A stretch of 64,000 nucleotides of DNA, from assembly GCA_965153455.1 (NCBI GenBank), contig OZ234504.1:8866001-8930000 (forward strand), read 5' to 3'. Position numbers and translations under genes: made by a program. Numbering within the stretch: the first letter of the stretch is position 1; each line of letters starts with the position of its first letter. Of the stretch, positions 23,351 to 35,135 are shown piece after piece. Source of the stretch: Sphagnum compactum (Eukaryota > Bryophyta > Sphagnopsida > Sphagnales). The notes beneath the pieces are model-generated. The model did not search any database and was not told the origin of the DNA. It saw nothing but the letters and a program-made list of their open reading frames with translations.

Positions 23351-26300
23351 TCAAATTAAGGATTCATGTATGAAATTAGGGAAATGGTGGATTGCACCAA
23401 AAAAAAGGAGGTTTTTGCATCAAAATACTAAATACAATTCTAAAATTGCTTTCATTTTAGGTTTAAACTCATTTTTGGAAACGAGTCCTAAATCTTTGAC
23501 CATTTTAAAAAAGATCATGAACACCAAGGGCCCTTGACTACCAAAATCAAGATCATGAAAAATACCACTTACCCTCGCCCATCAAAATCAAGATCATGAA
23601 GAAGATCACCTACAACTAGGGTTCAAGGGGTTGTTTCAACGTAATTCAAAAGAAGACCACCATCACCAACTTTTACAAGACCACTAGAATCAAGATCATG
23701 AAGAAGCCCACCTCCAATCTCTTCAAAGCAAGCTGAAACATGTTCAAAGCTTGAAAGAAAAAGACAAAAGACAAAAGCTTGAAAGTTGAACCCTCCTCAA
23801 AGCGGGGAACCCAAAACCTCTTCAAAAGCCAAGAAAAAGCCAAAGGGATGGGGTGAACTTGAAAGTGAAAACAAGAAGAAGGATGTGGAGTGAAACAAGC
23901 TCCCACATGGGGCAAGCTTGAAAACAAAATGAAGACCAAGGAGTGAGATGTGCATGAGGGGTTTGCCATTGGCAACAAGAGGACATGAAATTGTTTTTCA
24001 TGCTGAGTTTCGATAGCTTCTCACGTCGGGTCTTTTTGAGACTTTACGAAAAACTCTATTGTGTTATGTTAGTGGAGTACATCACCTCTTGTCTTATGGC
24101 CTCTCACCAAAGCAATTGCAAGAAACATGTGTCATACATGCTAAGTTAAGGCCTTGGAGTGTGTGGTGAGAGGAAAATCAATGTAAATATAAAATATGAA
24201 AAAATGAAGTGATTTTGGAGGGTTTCCATTCCCAGAAGTGAGGAAAAAATTGTGAAAATCTTCAGATTTTTACATTTGGTTTTTGATGTATACGAACCAT
24301 CATCTATCTATGAAGCAACGAGGTTTGTTTGTTTTGTTTTGTACCGATGAGATCACTGAATGGGGATGCTTCAGATCGTGTTCTTGGTCTCTTTGGAAAG
24401 CTCTCGTGGAGGAGGGGTGCATGGGCGTTTGTTTGTATTTGCACTGTAGAAGTTCTTGAATATTGAATAATTCCAGCTGACCCATTCCATTTAGCTCCAT
24501 CCCAGCAACACACAGACAGAGCCCATGGCAGAAACTTATCAGTAAGTTATGCCACAAGAGACAACCTTGGCTCTTGCCTAGTTTGTGGCAATTCCTTTGC
24601 CCAATATCTCTCTCTGCAGTACTGCTCTCAGAACAGAATTTGCTTCCTGGGCACTCTTGTGATTGCAAGTGCCTGTCCCCCAATTTGTCTTTGAAGTTTC
24701 GCTCAAAAAGTTCATCACTTTGTCACTGACAAAAGTATAGCATTGGAGCCTCCAATAAATTGCAGTTACTCCTCAAATCAGTGCAAATTACAGGCCTCCT
24801 AATGCTGAGGTTGCTGAATGCACAAAATCTATAACTCTTTAAGACCATAATTTTGAGTTAAACCACAATGGGTTTCAGACAATACCAGTGTTGGCCTATA
24901 ATTATTAATATTTTTTCATAATCAGCCAGGTAGGTTCTTTTTAATTAATTAAATTCTTTTCAGATCATACAGATTATCAATATCAACATTTTTCAAAAAA
25001 GACACACCAATTATCAATTTGACCCAATTATTTTTTGGGTAATAACTAATAACCACATGTTATGCACAAGGGTCAGTTCTCAAATACCCACCCTTGAGAG
25101 AACCACCTATTATAATACATAGAAAGGGTAGGGTATCGGATTTACTTTTATTTTATTCTCTGTTTTCCTGTTTTTTTTTAAAATTTTTTTTTATCATAAA
25201 TTGGTTTAGGGTTTTAGGACTGATAACATCCATGGATGAAATTCCAGTCTGGGTATATCTGGTTTTAAAAAAAAATCAATAATCACCAAATAGATCAGTA
25301 ATAACCTTACTGATAACCAGGTTGATAATCGGCTGTTTTCTCAATAACTGAAAAATACCTCTGTGAGATCCTACTTCCAATTCTGGAAAATCTGCAATTC
25401 ATGGATGCCACAACACCATGGCCAATATCTTTATCGCCCTTGTGTGTCATCAACATGTGCTTGCTTGATGTTTGTCACTGTTAGTGTAAAGTGCTACGAC
25501 TCATTTCTCGCCCTAAATTTTGACACCCATACGAGTAAGTCATCTCCATACAAATATGCCAGCAGGAATCCACAATTTAATGTTCTTCCCCATTTAGACA
25601 TTCTTTTGGGCTTGATAGTAGTACACACTATTGCATTCCACAAACTAATACTCGGTAATATACACAGCAGTGACAGTGGCCACAATGTCCAAATCACATG
25701 TTCAGAGTTGTAATTGGGTCTTCTGCAAAAACTATACTCTAGTGTGTAGTGCATCAGATTTGTCAATCTCAGAAGGTGTTCAGCTACATACAGGTGGAAG
25801 ACATTCTTCAGATGAACAGAATTGCCAACAAGGCAAATCTGATCGGTTGTATTCGTCTGCACAGGCAGACAAAGTGCCCAGGTTTTTGGGGTAGAATAAA
25901 ACTGACCTTAAACCCAAACCACATGTGCATGACTTTTGCAGTCTCAAATTTTACAGGTACGTGTATCACTTTGATACATCTGGTTGCTTTTGCGGGGGAA
26001 CAAATAAGGGTAAGTCCTCATTCCTCTGCATGGCAACAACTAAAAGATGTCAGTTGTTGTTTCTTGGCACTATGATTCACTTACCAACAAACACTGTGTA
26101 CAAGTTCTGAACCCTGACCCTAACTACTACTACCTTGATGAATTCTACAACCAGCATCAATATGTGTCTTCATAGTATAGCATTATCCTGCTTCTTGAGA
26201 CTTCTAATACATGAATGAATCTAATTCCATGGATGTTGACCAGATGTAGACCAATTTCATCACAAGGGTGTCTCTGTTACAATGCCATAGCAGAGAACTA

Positions 26301-26618
26301 CAAAGAAAATTTCAATAGCTTATATCTGGGGATGAGGATTCTATTGTCATTTCTATTCTCTATGATAAGAAGCTCAAAGACCTATCATTTTCTCCAATCA
26401 AGAGGGATTTGCATACTGCATTTTGGTACTGAGCAATTAAGGACAAGGATGGATCTCTGTGCATGCACACCAACTGCAAATTCAACCCTCCCAAGACCAT
26501 AACTAACAGGACAAGAATTGAAAAGTTAGGGTTTGTCTTTTTTTTTAAAAGGTCAAGAAAATGTGATCTCTCTACTCTTTGAACAAATCAGGGGATATTG
26601 ATATACAGAAACAGCAGG

Positions 26619-26826
26619 TTATACCTGCATTACTTGCTCTTGCCGTTGCTGCAATTGAAGTTCTTCCGCATTAACTGTTGGTTTTTGGTTATCTCCATTC
26701 TGGAAAAAAAGATCCCAGGAGGAGGATCATATAGCTTATAAGCAATTCTTGTCCTTGTCCAAACATGTATCCAAGTTCAAGTAGAGGATCAGATCGAATC
26801 TAATGAGGAACTTTCATTGCAGACAC

Positions 26827-26860
<34 letters not shown>

Positions 26861-27681
26861 GTGTAAAGAAAAGCTCACAAGTTGGCGGTCCATGTATTCA
26901 TCAATGGCCCACTGATACTTTGATTGATCAAGTCCAAACCACTGCACAAGCTTGTCCTCCACACCTAACCAGCCTGCTACCCAGTTGCTCCAGAATTGAA
27001 AAATTAGAGTTTAAAAAAAATAAAAATCTGAATGATGCTTGTGCTCTTTTAAAGAGCACATAACAGATCAAACTTGCACCTTGTCTGTCTAACCCTAAAT
27101 GCACAAGACATGCAACTCTTCAAAAACTGAAGATGGGCTCTACTAAGAACCTCCCACCCAAGACCAAAGGTTGAGAAGCCAGTGGTACTAGGGTTGAGCA
27201 TCAGACTTGGTACTCAGCACCATTCAGAATGTATGCATACTACAGATGAACTCAGAATTCTGCAATCAACAAAACCCTAACACGATTCAAGAGCAGGGGG
27301 AGAATTTGATTTTACAAGAGCATAAAAAGAAAGAGACGAACCATCTTGGATTCTTGACCACCATGATGTCAGGGGTTTGATGGTGCTTAGGGTTTCCTTA
27401 GAGGCTAATTTCTCCGAGTTCACAACAAGACTGGATCTTTTAGGGTTTTGAGTAGGAGGAGCACTGGTGCTGGTGGAGAAGAGCACCTCCATATCCTCTT
27501 CCTCCTCATCATCCACAACTGCTTCAATTACAGCAGCAGCATTCTGTCTCTCCTCCTGTGGGGGCACATGGACTCTTCTTGTTGTCCCTCCTCTCCCATT
27601 CTCCAGAGTCTTTAAAAACTCCTGATTTTTTTCTTCATCAAGAAAAAACCTTGGCCTTGATGCAACTGGGTTTTCTGCCAT
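26619..27681 (-). CDS. Unrecognised small plant protein, 177 aa, three exons
   Basis: Exons are 27681-27338, 26987-26879 and 26699-26619. Phases agree (344 + 109 + 81 = 534 bp) and the frame ends at TAA. The acidic N-terminal half (MAENPVASRPRFFLDEEKNQ, then an EEEED tract) looks disordered. The C-terminal part has a tryptophan-rich segment, WWSRIQDGSNWVAGWLGVED then KLVQWFGLDQSKYQWAIDEY, followed by a Q/E-rich helix ending QEQVMQV. The Trp-rich part looks like the conserved functional core. Splice sites of intron 2 are good (gtgagc...ttttttccag). The exon 1 donor (gtctct) is weak, so that junction is tentative. An upstream in-frame Met at 27756 would add 25 Glu/Lys-rich residues. I do not recognise the family. 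A (GA)15 tract lies in intron 2. Confidence 0.7.
26829..26858. repeat. (GA)15 microsatellite in intron
   Basis: An uninterrupted GA run just downstream of the second exon of the minus-strand 177-aa gene. Confidence 0.95.
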
Positions 27682-27759
27682 TGACCCAACAATGTCTCCA
27701 CCCACCCACGCACCCACCTCCTCCTCCTCTTCCTCCTTTTTTTTTCCTCCCTTCACAGC

Positions 27760-30490
27760 AATAGTGTTTTCAGCTCACAAACTGCAACAACTTGTAGATT
27801 CTCTTCTGCCTCCGATTTGCCGTAAAAGCCACAAACCACAAAATCAAATCCACTTCCTCTCACTCCCCCATTCTACTACTACTACCAATTCACTCCAAAC
27901 CTATCGATCTCCCCCTAAACAACCCATCACCCACTTCCAAGTAGAGAAGCATTTCCAACAATAGGAATGCATTTTGGAAGAGCCCCTCAAGATCCATTCC
28001 ATACGACAACTGTTGCATCACTTGCTCTGCAATCTGCACATGCCAGGAAGAAGAACTGAAGAAGGTGAGTGCCCTTATTTTTGTAGGGTGTGTTGGGTAG
28101 GTAGGCAATGGAATTCACTTCACAATAGTGTTTTTTTTTGAAGGAAATTTTTAATGCAACCAAGGTGGCTAAATGTAGGCTAATCAGTGATTTGTTTTTG
28201 GGCGAAATTTCTCAACCTGATGGCCAAAAAAGGGAGGGTTGCTAATGGTACAAATGATTTTGTTTGCCAAAAAAAAAGAGCCTATGTCGCCATCTTTATA
28301 GAATAGGTTCTAGCATGTCGCCAACATTTACCAGGATTCCTAAACTTTTCTACAAGATTCTACATCCTACAAAAATTGGCTAAACCCTCTTTTGGATGGT
28401 TGCTAAACCACACATACCTCAAGAATTTGGAAAAGAAAAAACACTGGCTATATAATAGAGAGGAAGATGTAGAAAAAGTGGCAATCATCCCTAGAAAGAT
28501 TTAGCCAATTCTGGCTACAAACAAACAAAAATATGAAATAATTTTTAAAAATCATCCTTCTATAATTTTGACTCAAAATCAAATTTATAAATCCGGCGAT
28601 TTTCACTTTCTTCTACTATCTGAAAAGCCTCCAAAATAATTTTAAAAACTTAGGTTTTTAAATTTCGGTTTTTGGCGAAATTTCGCCACTAAAATAAAAG
28701 GCTGCTTGACATGAGGAAGATAGCTCCAACTTTGGGCGTTGATTTAGGGAAGCGGTTTCCTAAACTTGGCTTCAAAACACAAGTCAAATTGACACACTTT
28801 ACTTTCTTTGTAAAATTGGACAGGTTTGGGTACTATGACTCTTATTAATTAATTGTGGGGACTCCTGAAAATAGGTGTAATGTAGTCTTCTCCTTTGGGT
28901 TACAAAAGGAGAACTTTCGGCAAAGGACATGAGATAAAGTGAGGCACAAATTGGAAACACATTGGAAACTTAAGTTTACTCTTCCTCTACACTCTCACCC
29001 AACCGCATTGCATATTAAAGGTAGTAAAGAATTTTGTGGTACATTGCTTGATTTCAAGACACATCATAATCTTATATATAAAAGCAAACGTGGTGTCTAT
29101 GTGTCCGTTTGTGTGTCACAAGACGTTTTGCATTTTAACATTACGTCGGAACCGGTCCATCTTGAGCAGTTGGGAAACATTTTTGTCTTTGAAAAGCAAA
29201 TTTTTAGAAATTATATAAAAGTTACAGTGGTGTCTGTGTGTCCGTCTATGTGGACAAAAATTGGGTAATGTCTGGAAGATTCTTCTAGTCACTGCCCGTT
29301 CCCTGTGGAGCATCTGATGATGATAATAATAATCGTCTGTGCGTCTGTCTGTCTGAACCTGTCCATTCCGACCCGTTAACAGTATCTGCGAGGCCGATTC
29401 TGCAACCCCCCAAATGACAAATTTATTATTGCAGGATTTTTTATTTATGCACAAAATAGGGTGGACAGTCCAAGACTGGCTTCAATATGTGGACAGTCTA
29501 AGAAGTTGAAGATATCAACTTTTGGATGGGGGATGGTAGGGTGTTGGGGGAGGTATTTTTGGGATTTGGAGGGTGGGTGAGGAGATTTGGGTGCGTTTTT
29601 TTCTTTCGGAAGGATGCATGGGCTAAGGGTTTATGTTGGGGAACACATTGGGAACCAAAGAAAAATGAAAAGAAACCCTCCCCCCACCCCACCCCCTCCC
29701 CCCCTCCCAAAATTTAAAAGGAATAAAAACAAGGCACCTTGAGTGCACCCTTGGGCCTTCCATTGGCTGCATGAAATTTCTATTCCCAAAAGAGTTCGTC
29801 ACCGTTTAGAACCGGAGTGGGAAAAGCGAAGGACCGGGTGAGGGGGATCGACGGCGTACATTATGCACCGGGTTCACACTAGTCATAAAGAAGCTTAGGC
29901 ATGTTCTTGTTTCGTGTTTGTGACTAATGGTTAGGACATGTTGGGTCTCTTTAGGAAAGATGGAGTTGTTTGTTTCTTCTAACTTTACCCTCTTTACACC
30001 TAAACCCTCATTTTGATGATCCGTCTAGAACATGAATTGACATTCGTAAATACCCGTTTGTGAACAAGAAAAAATCAAGCATCATTGACTCAAAAATCCA
30101 TTTATGTTCAATTTTTCCAGATTCACCACCAGGGTCAAGGTCACAATTGAGGATCACAACAGAATTAAAGTGACAAAGATGTTAGCAACCATGACCTAGC
30201 CCTCCATATTATCTGGAGATAAAAACATTTGTGATCCAAAACTACAACAAAGGACTACCAAAAAAAGGAGATAGCAGCAGCAGATTACAAGCTCTGAAGA
30301 AACACCACAAGGTCTGCTGAAAGCCTCACAGCCATTGATTGAAATAAGGGAAATTGCATTACAACATCCTGTTGCCTCAGATATATCTCTTCCCAAACCT
30401 GCAACGAGTAACAACTGTGTTCCACCATACCCAAAAAAAAAGAGAGGGAGGATGAAACTTGTTTGAAGCTCTTGCATAGAGATGGATTTG
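27760..30490. other. Spacer between the 177-aa gene and eL32
   Basis: The first few hundred bases upstream of the 177-aa gene are CT-rich on the plus strand (a run of CCTCCTCC, CTTCCTCC words) and probably form its promoter and leader. Positions 28,130-28,720 hold a copy of repeat family R2. Near 29,090, 29,230 and 29,330, related words GTGTCT(A/G)TGTGTCCGT recur. A G-rich then C-rich low-complexity stretch lies at 29,525-29,710. Positions 30,200-30,490 are probably the 3' untranslated region of eL32. Confidence 0.5.
28130..28720. repeat. Dispersed repeat family R2, copy 2
   Basis: It shares with the copy at 42.7-43.0 kb the ordered words GGCGAAATTTC, GCATGTCGCCAA-AT-TA-CAGGATTCCTAAA-TTTTCTAC, TTGGCTAA-CC-TCTT-TGGATG and CCTCA-AA-TTTGGAAAA. 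It shares AAAGTGGCAAT-CCTAGAAAGATTTAGCCAA with the copy at 33.2 kb. It is non-coding. Confidence 0.65.
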
Positions 30491-30494
30491 CATG

Positions 30495-32296
30495 TTACTC
30501 ATCCTCTTGGCTTCGAAGACGGGCACTCCCATTTGTGACTGAAACATTCAGCTGGGCAGCACGCTCCACTATTGCCTTCCTCTTCAGTGTTGAAACATTA
30601 TGTGCAATTTCAGCACTGTACTTCCTGCAATCAGGTACAGGAAAACAGAAAGGCCTCCTCCTATCAATCACACACTGTGCGTGACACCTAAGTTGATACC
30701 ACACATTAATGTGTTTGTTTTTCCCAGTGTGCAAATCCAACAAGACAGAAGGACAGTTCAGATACCTTTTGCACCTGAACAGGTGGCAAAACTATCTCTC
30801 ATGAGAAAGGTTTATGAACACTATAGATCAAGACACACTGTGCAATGCCTTGCTGACCACATGAACTAGTGTACCCTAAGAATGCTCCTTGACCATAGCC
30901 TGTGCTGTTGCTTCCTCTTGGATGCCATCCATATAGCCCCACTAAGACTGACCATCAAGATGCAAGACAACACAGAAACATGAATAGAATAATAACTCAT
31001 GAGATCTCAAAACTCACAATTTATAGGTAACCAGAACCAGGAAAAATGATTTCCTTAAAAATCAAAAGACAAAATGACAGATATGGACTAAAGAACAAGG
31101 GAAAACAAATACAAAGAAGGGAAGAACTAGTTCAAAATGAACTAATTATGAAAATAGCAGGTGAAACCAGTGTTGGGCAGTTCTTGACTTTTACGAAGAA
31201 CCTCCAGTTTGGTTCTAACAAATAAATTAGAGTGGTTCCAGTTCCGGTTATAAAAAATAAACTAGAGTGGTTCTGGTTCCAGTTCTTAAAAAATCCCAGT
31301 TCCAGTTCTTGAAAGAACAAAATCCTGGATCTGGTTCCAAGAATCAGATTACCCAGGACCAAAACTGATGGTTAACTGCTGGTTAGCCCCAGTTCTATTC
31401 CCTTTTTTCAATTGCTCTTTCAAAAACCCTGGATCTGGTTCTTAAAAAACTGGGATCCCAGTTCTGGTTCTGTTATTTAAAATTACCAAAACCCCAGTTC
31501 CAGTTCCAGGGTTCCAAAAATTGGTTCCCATTTGGTTCCAAAAATCAGACCCAGTTCCAGTTCGGATTTTACGATCTGGAACTGGAACCAAAACCTGCAG
31601 TTATAACCCTCCAAACTAGGTACCTGCCCAGCACTGATAGACACCGTAATTCAAAAAGGTCATTGATGATGAGGGGAATGTGAAGACCGAATGCTTCTTG
31701 AATGGGAGAAACTCTACAGAAATAAAGCCCTGGTCTTGCAAGCTAAAACTGGCATTGACACAAAGGCAAGGATTGATCAAATAACAGAAGGGGTGGAAAA
31801 CCTGCCCATCAGACTTTCCATACCTGTTGTGCATAAGGAGGAGGTCCAGGTCCCGGACGTTGTGAACCAAAAACTTGACAAAACCACTAGGCAGCACATG
31901 TCTGGTCTTTTTGTTGGACCCATAGCCGATGTTGGGCATCAGTGTGGTTCCCTTGAACTTGCGGCGAACCCTAGAATCAATACCCTTGGGCCTTCTCCAG
32001 TTTGTCTACGAAACAAACAACATCACCACCCCGGGTGGAATTCAAATTGAATGCTACAATAACAGCACACAAAGTTCAAAAAAGAAAAATGTTGGTACCA
32101 TCCCAAACCCAAATCCATATAAAATTCATTGCAAGCTTATTGAGGAGAAAAAACCAAGAGGAAAAAAGAAAAGCGCAGGAGGAGCAGGAGGCAGCGGAAG
32201 ACAAACCTTAACACAGATTTTGCGGTCATGTTGCATGCGCTTGAACTTCTTGATCCGCTTCTTAACGACATCGCGCTTGACCAAAGGCGTGACCAT
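30495..32296 (-). CDS. RPL32: Cytosolic 60S ribosomal protein eL32
   Basis: Exons are 32296-32207, 32005-31824 and 30624-30495. Together they make 402 bp, encoding 133 residues, the usual length for eL32. The protein begins [20 protein letters not shown], contains [17 protein letters not shown] and [20 protein letters not shown] (both strongly conserved in eL32), and ends IVERAAQLN...ARLRSQEDE. It is a component of the large cytosolic ribosomal subunit and binds 25S/5.8S rRNA. All splice sites are GT-AG with consistent phase (0 and 2). Small deviations from most plant eL32 proteins ([24 protein letters not shown]) look like natural divergence. Intron 2 (1,199 bp) holds a GGTTCCAGTTC-rich repeat. 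Telo-box elements lie just upstream. Confidence 0.97.
31165..31605. repeat. GGTTCCAGTTC-rich degenerate repeat inside eL32 intron 2
   Basis: Words of the form GGTTC(C/T)(A/G)GTTC, CCCAGTTC and CTGGATCTGGTTC recur many times across about 440 bp. On the gene strand they read GAACTGGAACC. Units are 10-40 bp and diverged. The block is transcribed within the intron. Confidence 0.75.
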
Positions 32297-32421
32297 TGTT
32301 CCTAGCACCAACAATGCCGCTGGAGCTGCAGATCACTCGCGCCCGCGTGTGCTCTCTCTCTCGTCCACGCTTTCTCTCGGGAAACCCCACAACGCAAAGC
32401 TCAGACTACGTGCCTCCCTTC

Positions 32422-32466
32422 AAACCCTAAGAGCTCCTCCAAACCCTAATTGTGGAATTAGGGTTT
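32422..32466 (-). promoter_or_regulatory. Telo-box cluster upstream of eL32
   Basis: AAACCCTAA occurs at 32422-32430 and 32441-32449, and its reverse complement TTAGGGTTT at 32458-32466, 126-170 bp upstream of the eL32 start codon. The telo box is an established promoter element of plant ribosomal-protein genes, so co-regulation with other translation genes is expected. A CT-rich leader (GTGCTCTCTCTCTCG) lies between the boxes and the ATG. Confidence 0.75.
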
Positions 32467-32702
32467 TTTTCTTTCTGGATCAAATCTGCTTTCATCCTCT
32501 TTCATCCCGCTTCTGAACTCTTTCATCACACCTGCGTAACCTGTTCTCTCCTGGACCTGGACCTCTTGTGACCCCAACAGTATAATGAGGGATGGATGAA
32601 ATCTTCTGTCGTTTATAAAAACAGGGTTGGCAGGACTTTCACTTGCACACCAGTGAGTTTGAACCCATAACCTAGTTGAGGTCTGAGGGTCCTAGACACG
32701 GG

Positions 32703-32725
32703 CTAAACCCTAAACCCTAAACCCT
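32703..32725 (+). repeat. Short interstitial telomeric-type repeat
   Basis: Three tandem CTAAACC units, the Arabidopsis-type plant telomere heptamer, lie about 410 bp upstream of eL32. Three units are too short for an internal telomere and may instead act as further telo boxes. Confidence 0.85.
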
Positions 32726-33214
32726 ACTCAAGGTTAATTTTACTTTTACTTTTAATTTTTTTGGGGAAAAATGTCACAGTACAAAAATTCATAATAACCC
32801 ACAAGATAGTTAGTACCTTGAGGCTTGGCACCTTCCATCCACACTAATTATACTATTTTCAAACCCTTTTTTTTAAAAGAACAAAAGTTTGTGAGGGAAA
32901 ATAGAGAATGTTTTAGAATGATGTTCTGGAAACTCTATTTTTTACATGGAATCTTCAAAATAAAATTGATTATTCAACACTGAAAATGTTGAAGTTTCCA
33001 TTGTACTATGGTGGTATATCAGCTGTGATTTATGATAATCTATTCTCCTTGTATAGTTTTGTGTGATTCCCTCCCCATTGTTGCACACTGCCAAATATTT
33101 TCAGCCATTTTCAACTTTATGCCCAATATATAATATGTTTGCTTTTCCCAATCAAATTGTTATAATACTATTGGTGATCATCAAAAAACTTAAAAAAATA
33201 AAAATAAAAATCAG

Positions 33215-33475
33215 TTTTGTGCTGTAGCCAAAGTGGCAATTGTCCATAGGAAGATTTAGCCAAATTTGGCTACAAGCTAAATATATAAGTAAAAAATTAA
33301 AGCATATTTCTATAATTTTGGCTACCTACTTGAACCGTGTATAGAAATCTGGCCATTTTTCTTTGATTTTGGTCAAATTGTGGCTGTTGAAAATCTCAAA
33401 ATACACTTGACTTCAGCACTTTTAATTTTTAATTTATCCTTTTGGCTATACATAGTGAGCCAAAAAAAAGGCTGC
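33215..33475. repeat. Dispersed repeat family R2, copy 3
   Basis: It contains the perfect 16-bp palindrome TAGCCAAATTTGGCTA (33,257-33,272), preceded by AGTGGCAATTGTCCATAGGAAGATT. The same palindrome recurs exactly at 42,926-42,941, and diverged forms occur at 21.6 kb and 28.5 kb. It is non-coding. Confidence 0.7.
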
Positions 33476-33853
33476 TGATCATCCATATATCTACTTCTAT
33501 GCCAGCCTTTTTGAGAGATATTTATATAGATTGATTTTGTTTATAAGCCACATCTTGATTTGTACATGATTGTGATGATCCTTGATGTTGCTTGAGTTGA
33601 TGTTGATGGAGCTTGGTTGTTTCACTCAAGCACTCGTGGTTGAATCAGTTGTCTTGCTTACCATGAACAAGAGATGATAGACACACTTGCACACAGTATT
33701 GTTCCTGGGGGATTACTTACACATTCATATCTACAATTGTTTTTCAAAGAAGATATGACACCACAGTGATGACGAAGAAGATTTAAGAGATATGCGGCAT
33801 GAAGGGATGATGCAACATTTGCACACCCATCTATCTACTAGCTTTCTACCTTA

Positions 33854-34191
33854 GAGCAACTCCGATCCAAGTTTAGATATTTACTTTTTTCCAACCCCAC
33901 CCATAAAACTAAAACTGGGACTGCCGAAAGGTGTCAGATGACTAATAGCAAACCACCTGGACCTACCATCATGATTGGTGAATCAATATACGGAGCCGCA
34001 GTCATATCATATTTATTACACTCTTCTCTGGCAGGTGTTAGGCTTTGCCTTGCCTTTTACCAGACTCACCAAACTGTGCAAAAATGCTGGGCCAAAACTA
34101 TTTTGCTGAGCCAACCAAACCAGCATGTGTTGACATTCCTTCTCTAATTTTAATTTGCAGGGTCACATACTGAGCACTGCTGGAGATGCTC
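33854..34191. mobile_element. Tourist-like MITE copy 1
   Basis: A 338-bp unit begins GAGCAACTCC and ends GCACTGCTGGAGATGCTC. It is flanked by the perfect target duplication TTA (33,851-33,853 and 34,192-34,194). TIR sequence plus a TWA duplication fits the PIF/Harbinger (Tourist) superfamily. Shared internal landmarks are CCAACCCCACCCATAAAACT on the left, TCATATTTATTACACTCTTC in the middle and CCATTTTGCT(G/A)AGCC on the right. Confidence 0.85.
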
Positions 34192-34849
34192 TTAGATTCA
34201 ATATGCACTTTTCAGCAACAACATCACATACTTGCATGGGTAGGTAATCAACACCTCGTACCACAAAACCACCTCCCAGTTTTCAATGCTGTTCTCTGGC
34301 AGGTTTTCATGACCACAAGCTCTAGCAGCAATTCCTGAAGGTGGCTTGTAGAGATCTGCAATCATTGCAAGGCAATTGACATGCAATGATCCCACAGATG
34401 TTTTTTGACCATCGTAACGTTCCAAGATACTATGAATCTACCAACAGACCACAGTCCTTGATTTGTGCAAAAAAACAGCCAGTCATTGCACCTTCCTACC
34501 AGCAAGCACCACAAAAACTAACTTTCTGTGGTACTAGGACTCCACCTACCAAATGTCCAACTCCTCTGTTCAGCAGCTTTCTACACGTGAGCCTTTTTCA
34601 GCCTGTATTCATTGATTGACTTCATTTGAAAAGCTCGAAAGAAGCTGGTTCACAATAAACCACAAAACTTTTCTCATTTGAAGAAGCAAAAGAAGAGGAG
34701 AAAGTTTACACTGCTACTAAACCCTGCATACATTGCTCAAAGAAGAAGAAGAAGAAGCTCACAAGAAACAATTGATCAATCTTTGAGAGCTTTCATTTTG
34801 CATAAGTATTGTGGCAAAATAGTAGGTACCTGAGATCTCGGATAAGGAG

Positions 34850-35130
34850 GTAAGTACACTGCACAGCTTTCAATCAATGCATGTAGAATGCATGTAGTAC
34901 TCCAATGCATCATGTTTGTCCTCATAGCACCCACCCACTACAAAAGATACCTAAACCCTAAACCCTGAACATCACACAACATATATTATGTATATATGTT
35001 GCTGTTTCTCTTCTCCCAAGCTATGGATCACAGGGGCAAAATTATTCTACAATAGACATGCACACATGAGTATATACTTGTGATTTTTGTAAGCAAACAG
35101 GATTGTGATTTATTATATTTTTTCTTGCAG
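34850..35130 (+). other. Predicted 5'-UTR intron of the germin-like gene
   Basis: A consensus donor AAGGAG|gtaagt at 34,850 pairs with a strong acceptor (TTTTTTCTTGCAG ending at 35,130), only 5 bases before the ATG. A 281-bp leader intron is therefore likely. It contains a telomere-like CTAAACCCTAAACCCTG stretch (34,951-34,967). Confidence 0.6.
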
Positions 35131-35135
35131 CAAGT

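Larger units (their letters stand above)
20481..26618. other. Long spacer, repeats only
   Basis: No gene was recognised. It contains one MITE (21,233-21,445), a diverged copy of a dispersed repeat (about 21,585-21,860), a CTATAG-rich stretch (22,840-23,060), a run of GGTTT(A/G)AAATTA words (23,070-23,350) and ATCAAGATCATGAAGAAG repeats (23,540-23,710). The part from 24.3 to 26.6 kb has a more genic composition and lies downstream of the minus-strand gene starting at 27.7 kb. I could not find supported exons there. Confidence 0.5.
32730..34845. other. Spacer between eL32 and the germin-like gene
   Basis: This divergent intergenic region contains R2 repeat copy 3 (about 33,215-33,475) and one Tourist-like MITE (33,854-34,191). 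The rest is unassigned, with no supported reading frame. The last few hundred bases before 34,850 probably include the germin-like gene promoter and its first untranslated exon. Confidence 0.55.

Noticed and set aside
24300-24683. 127-codon minus-strand frame
   Set aside because: No recognisable motif, no splice partner and no typical coding composition; it lies well downstream of the stop codon of the 177-aa gene.
25363-26502. Several overlapping 60-120-codon frames on both strands
   Set aside because: None shows family motifs or linked exons; the region is more likely non-coding sequence downstream of the minus-strand gene.
29498-29717. Gly/Trp- and Pro-rich reading frames on both strands
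   Set aside because: They are translations of a G-rich then C-rich low-complexity stretch.
31616-31939. A separate 107-codon minus-strand gene
   Set aside because: Its first two thirds is exon 2 of eL32; the remainder reads into intron 2.
32126-32314. A separate 62-codon minus-strand gene
   Set aside because: It is exon 1 of eL32 read through its donor site into intron 1.
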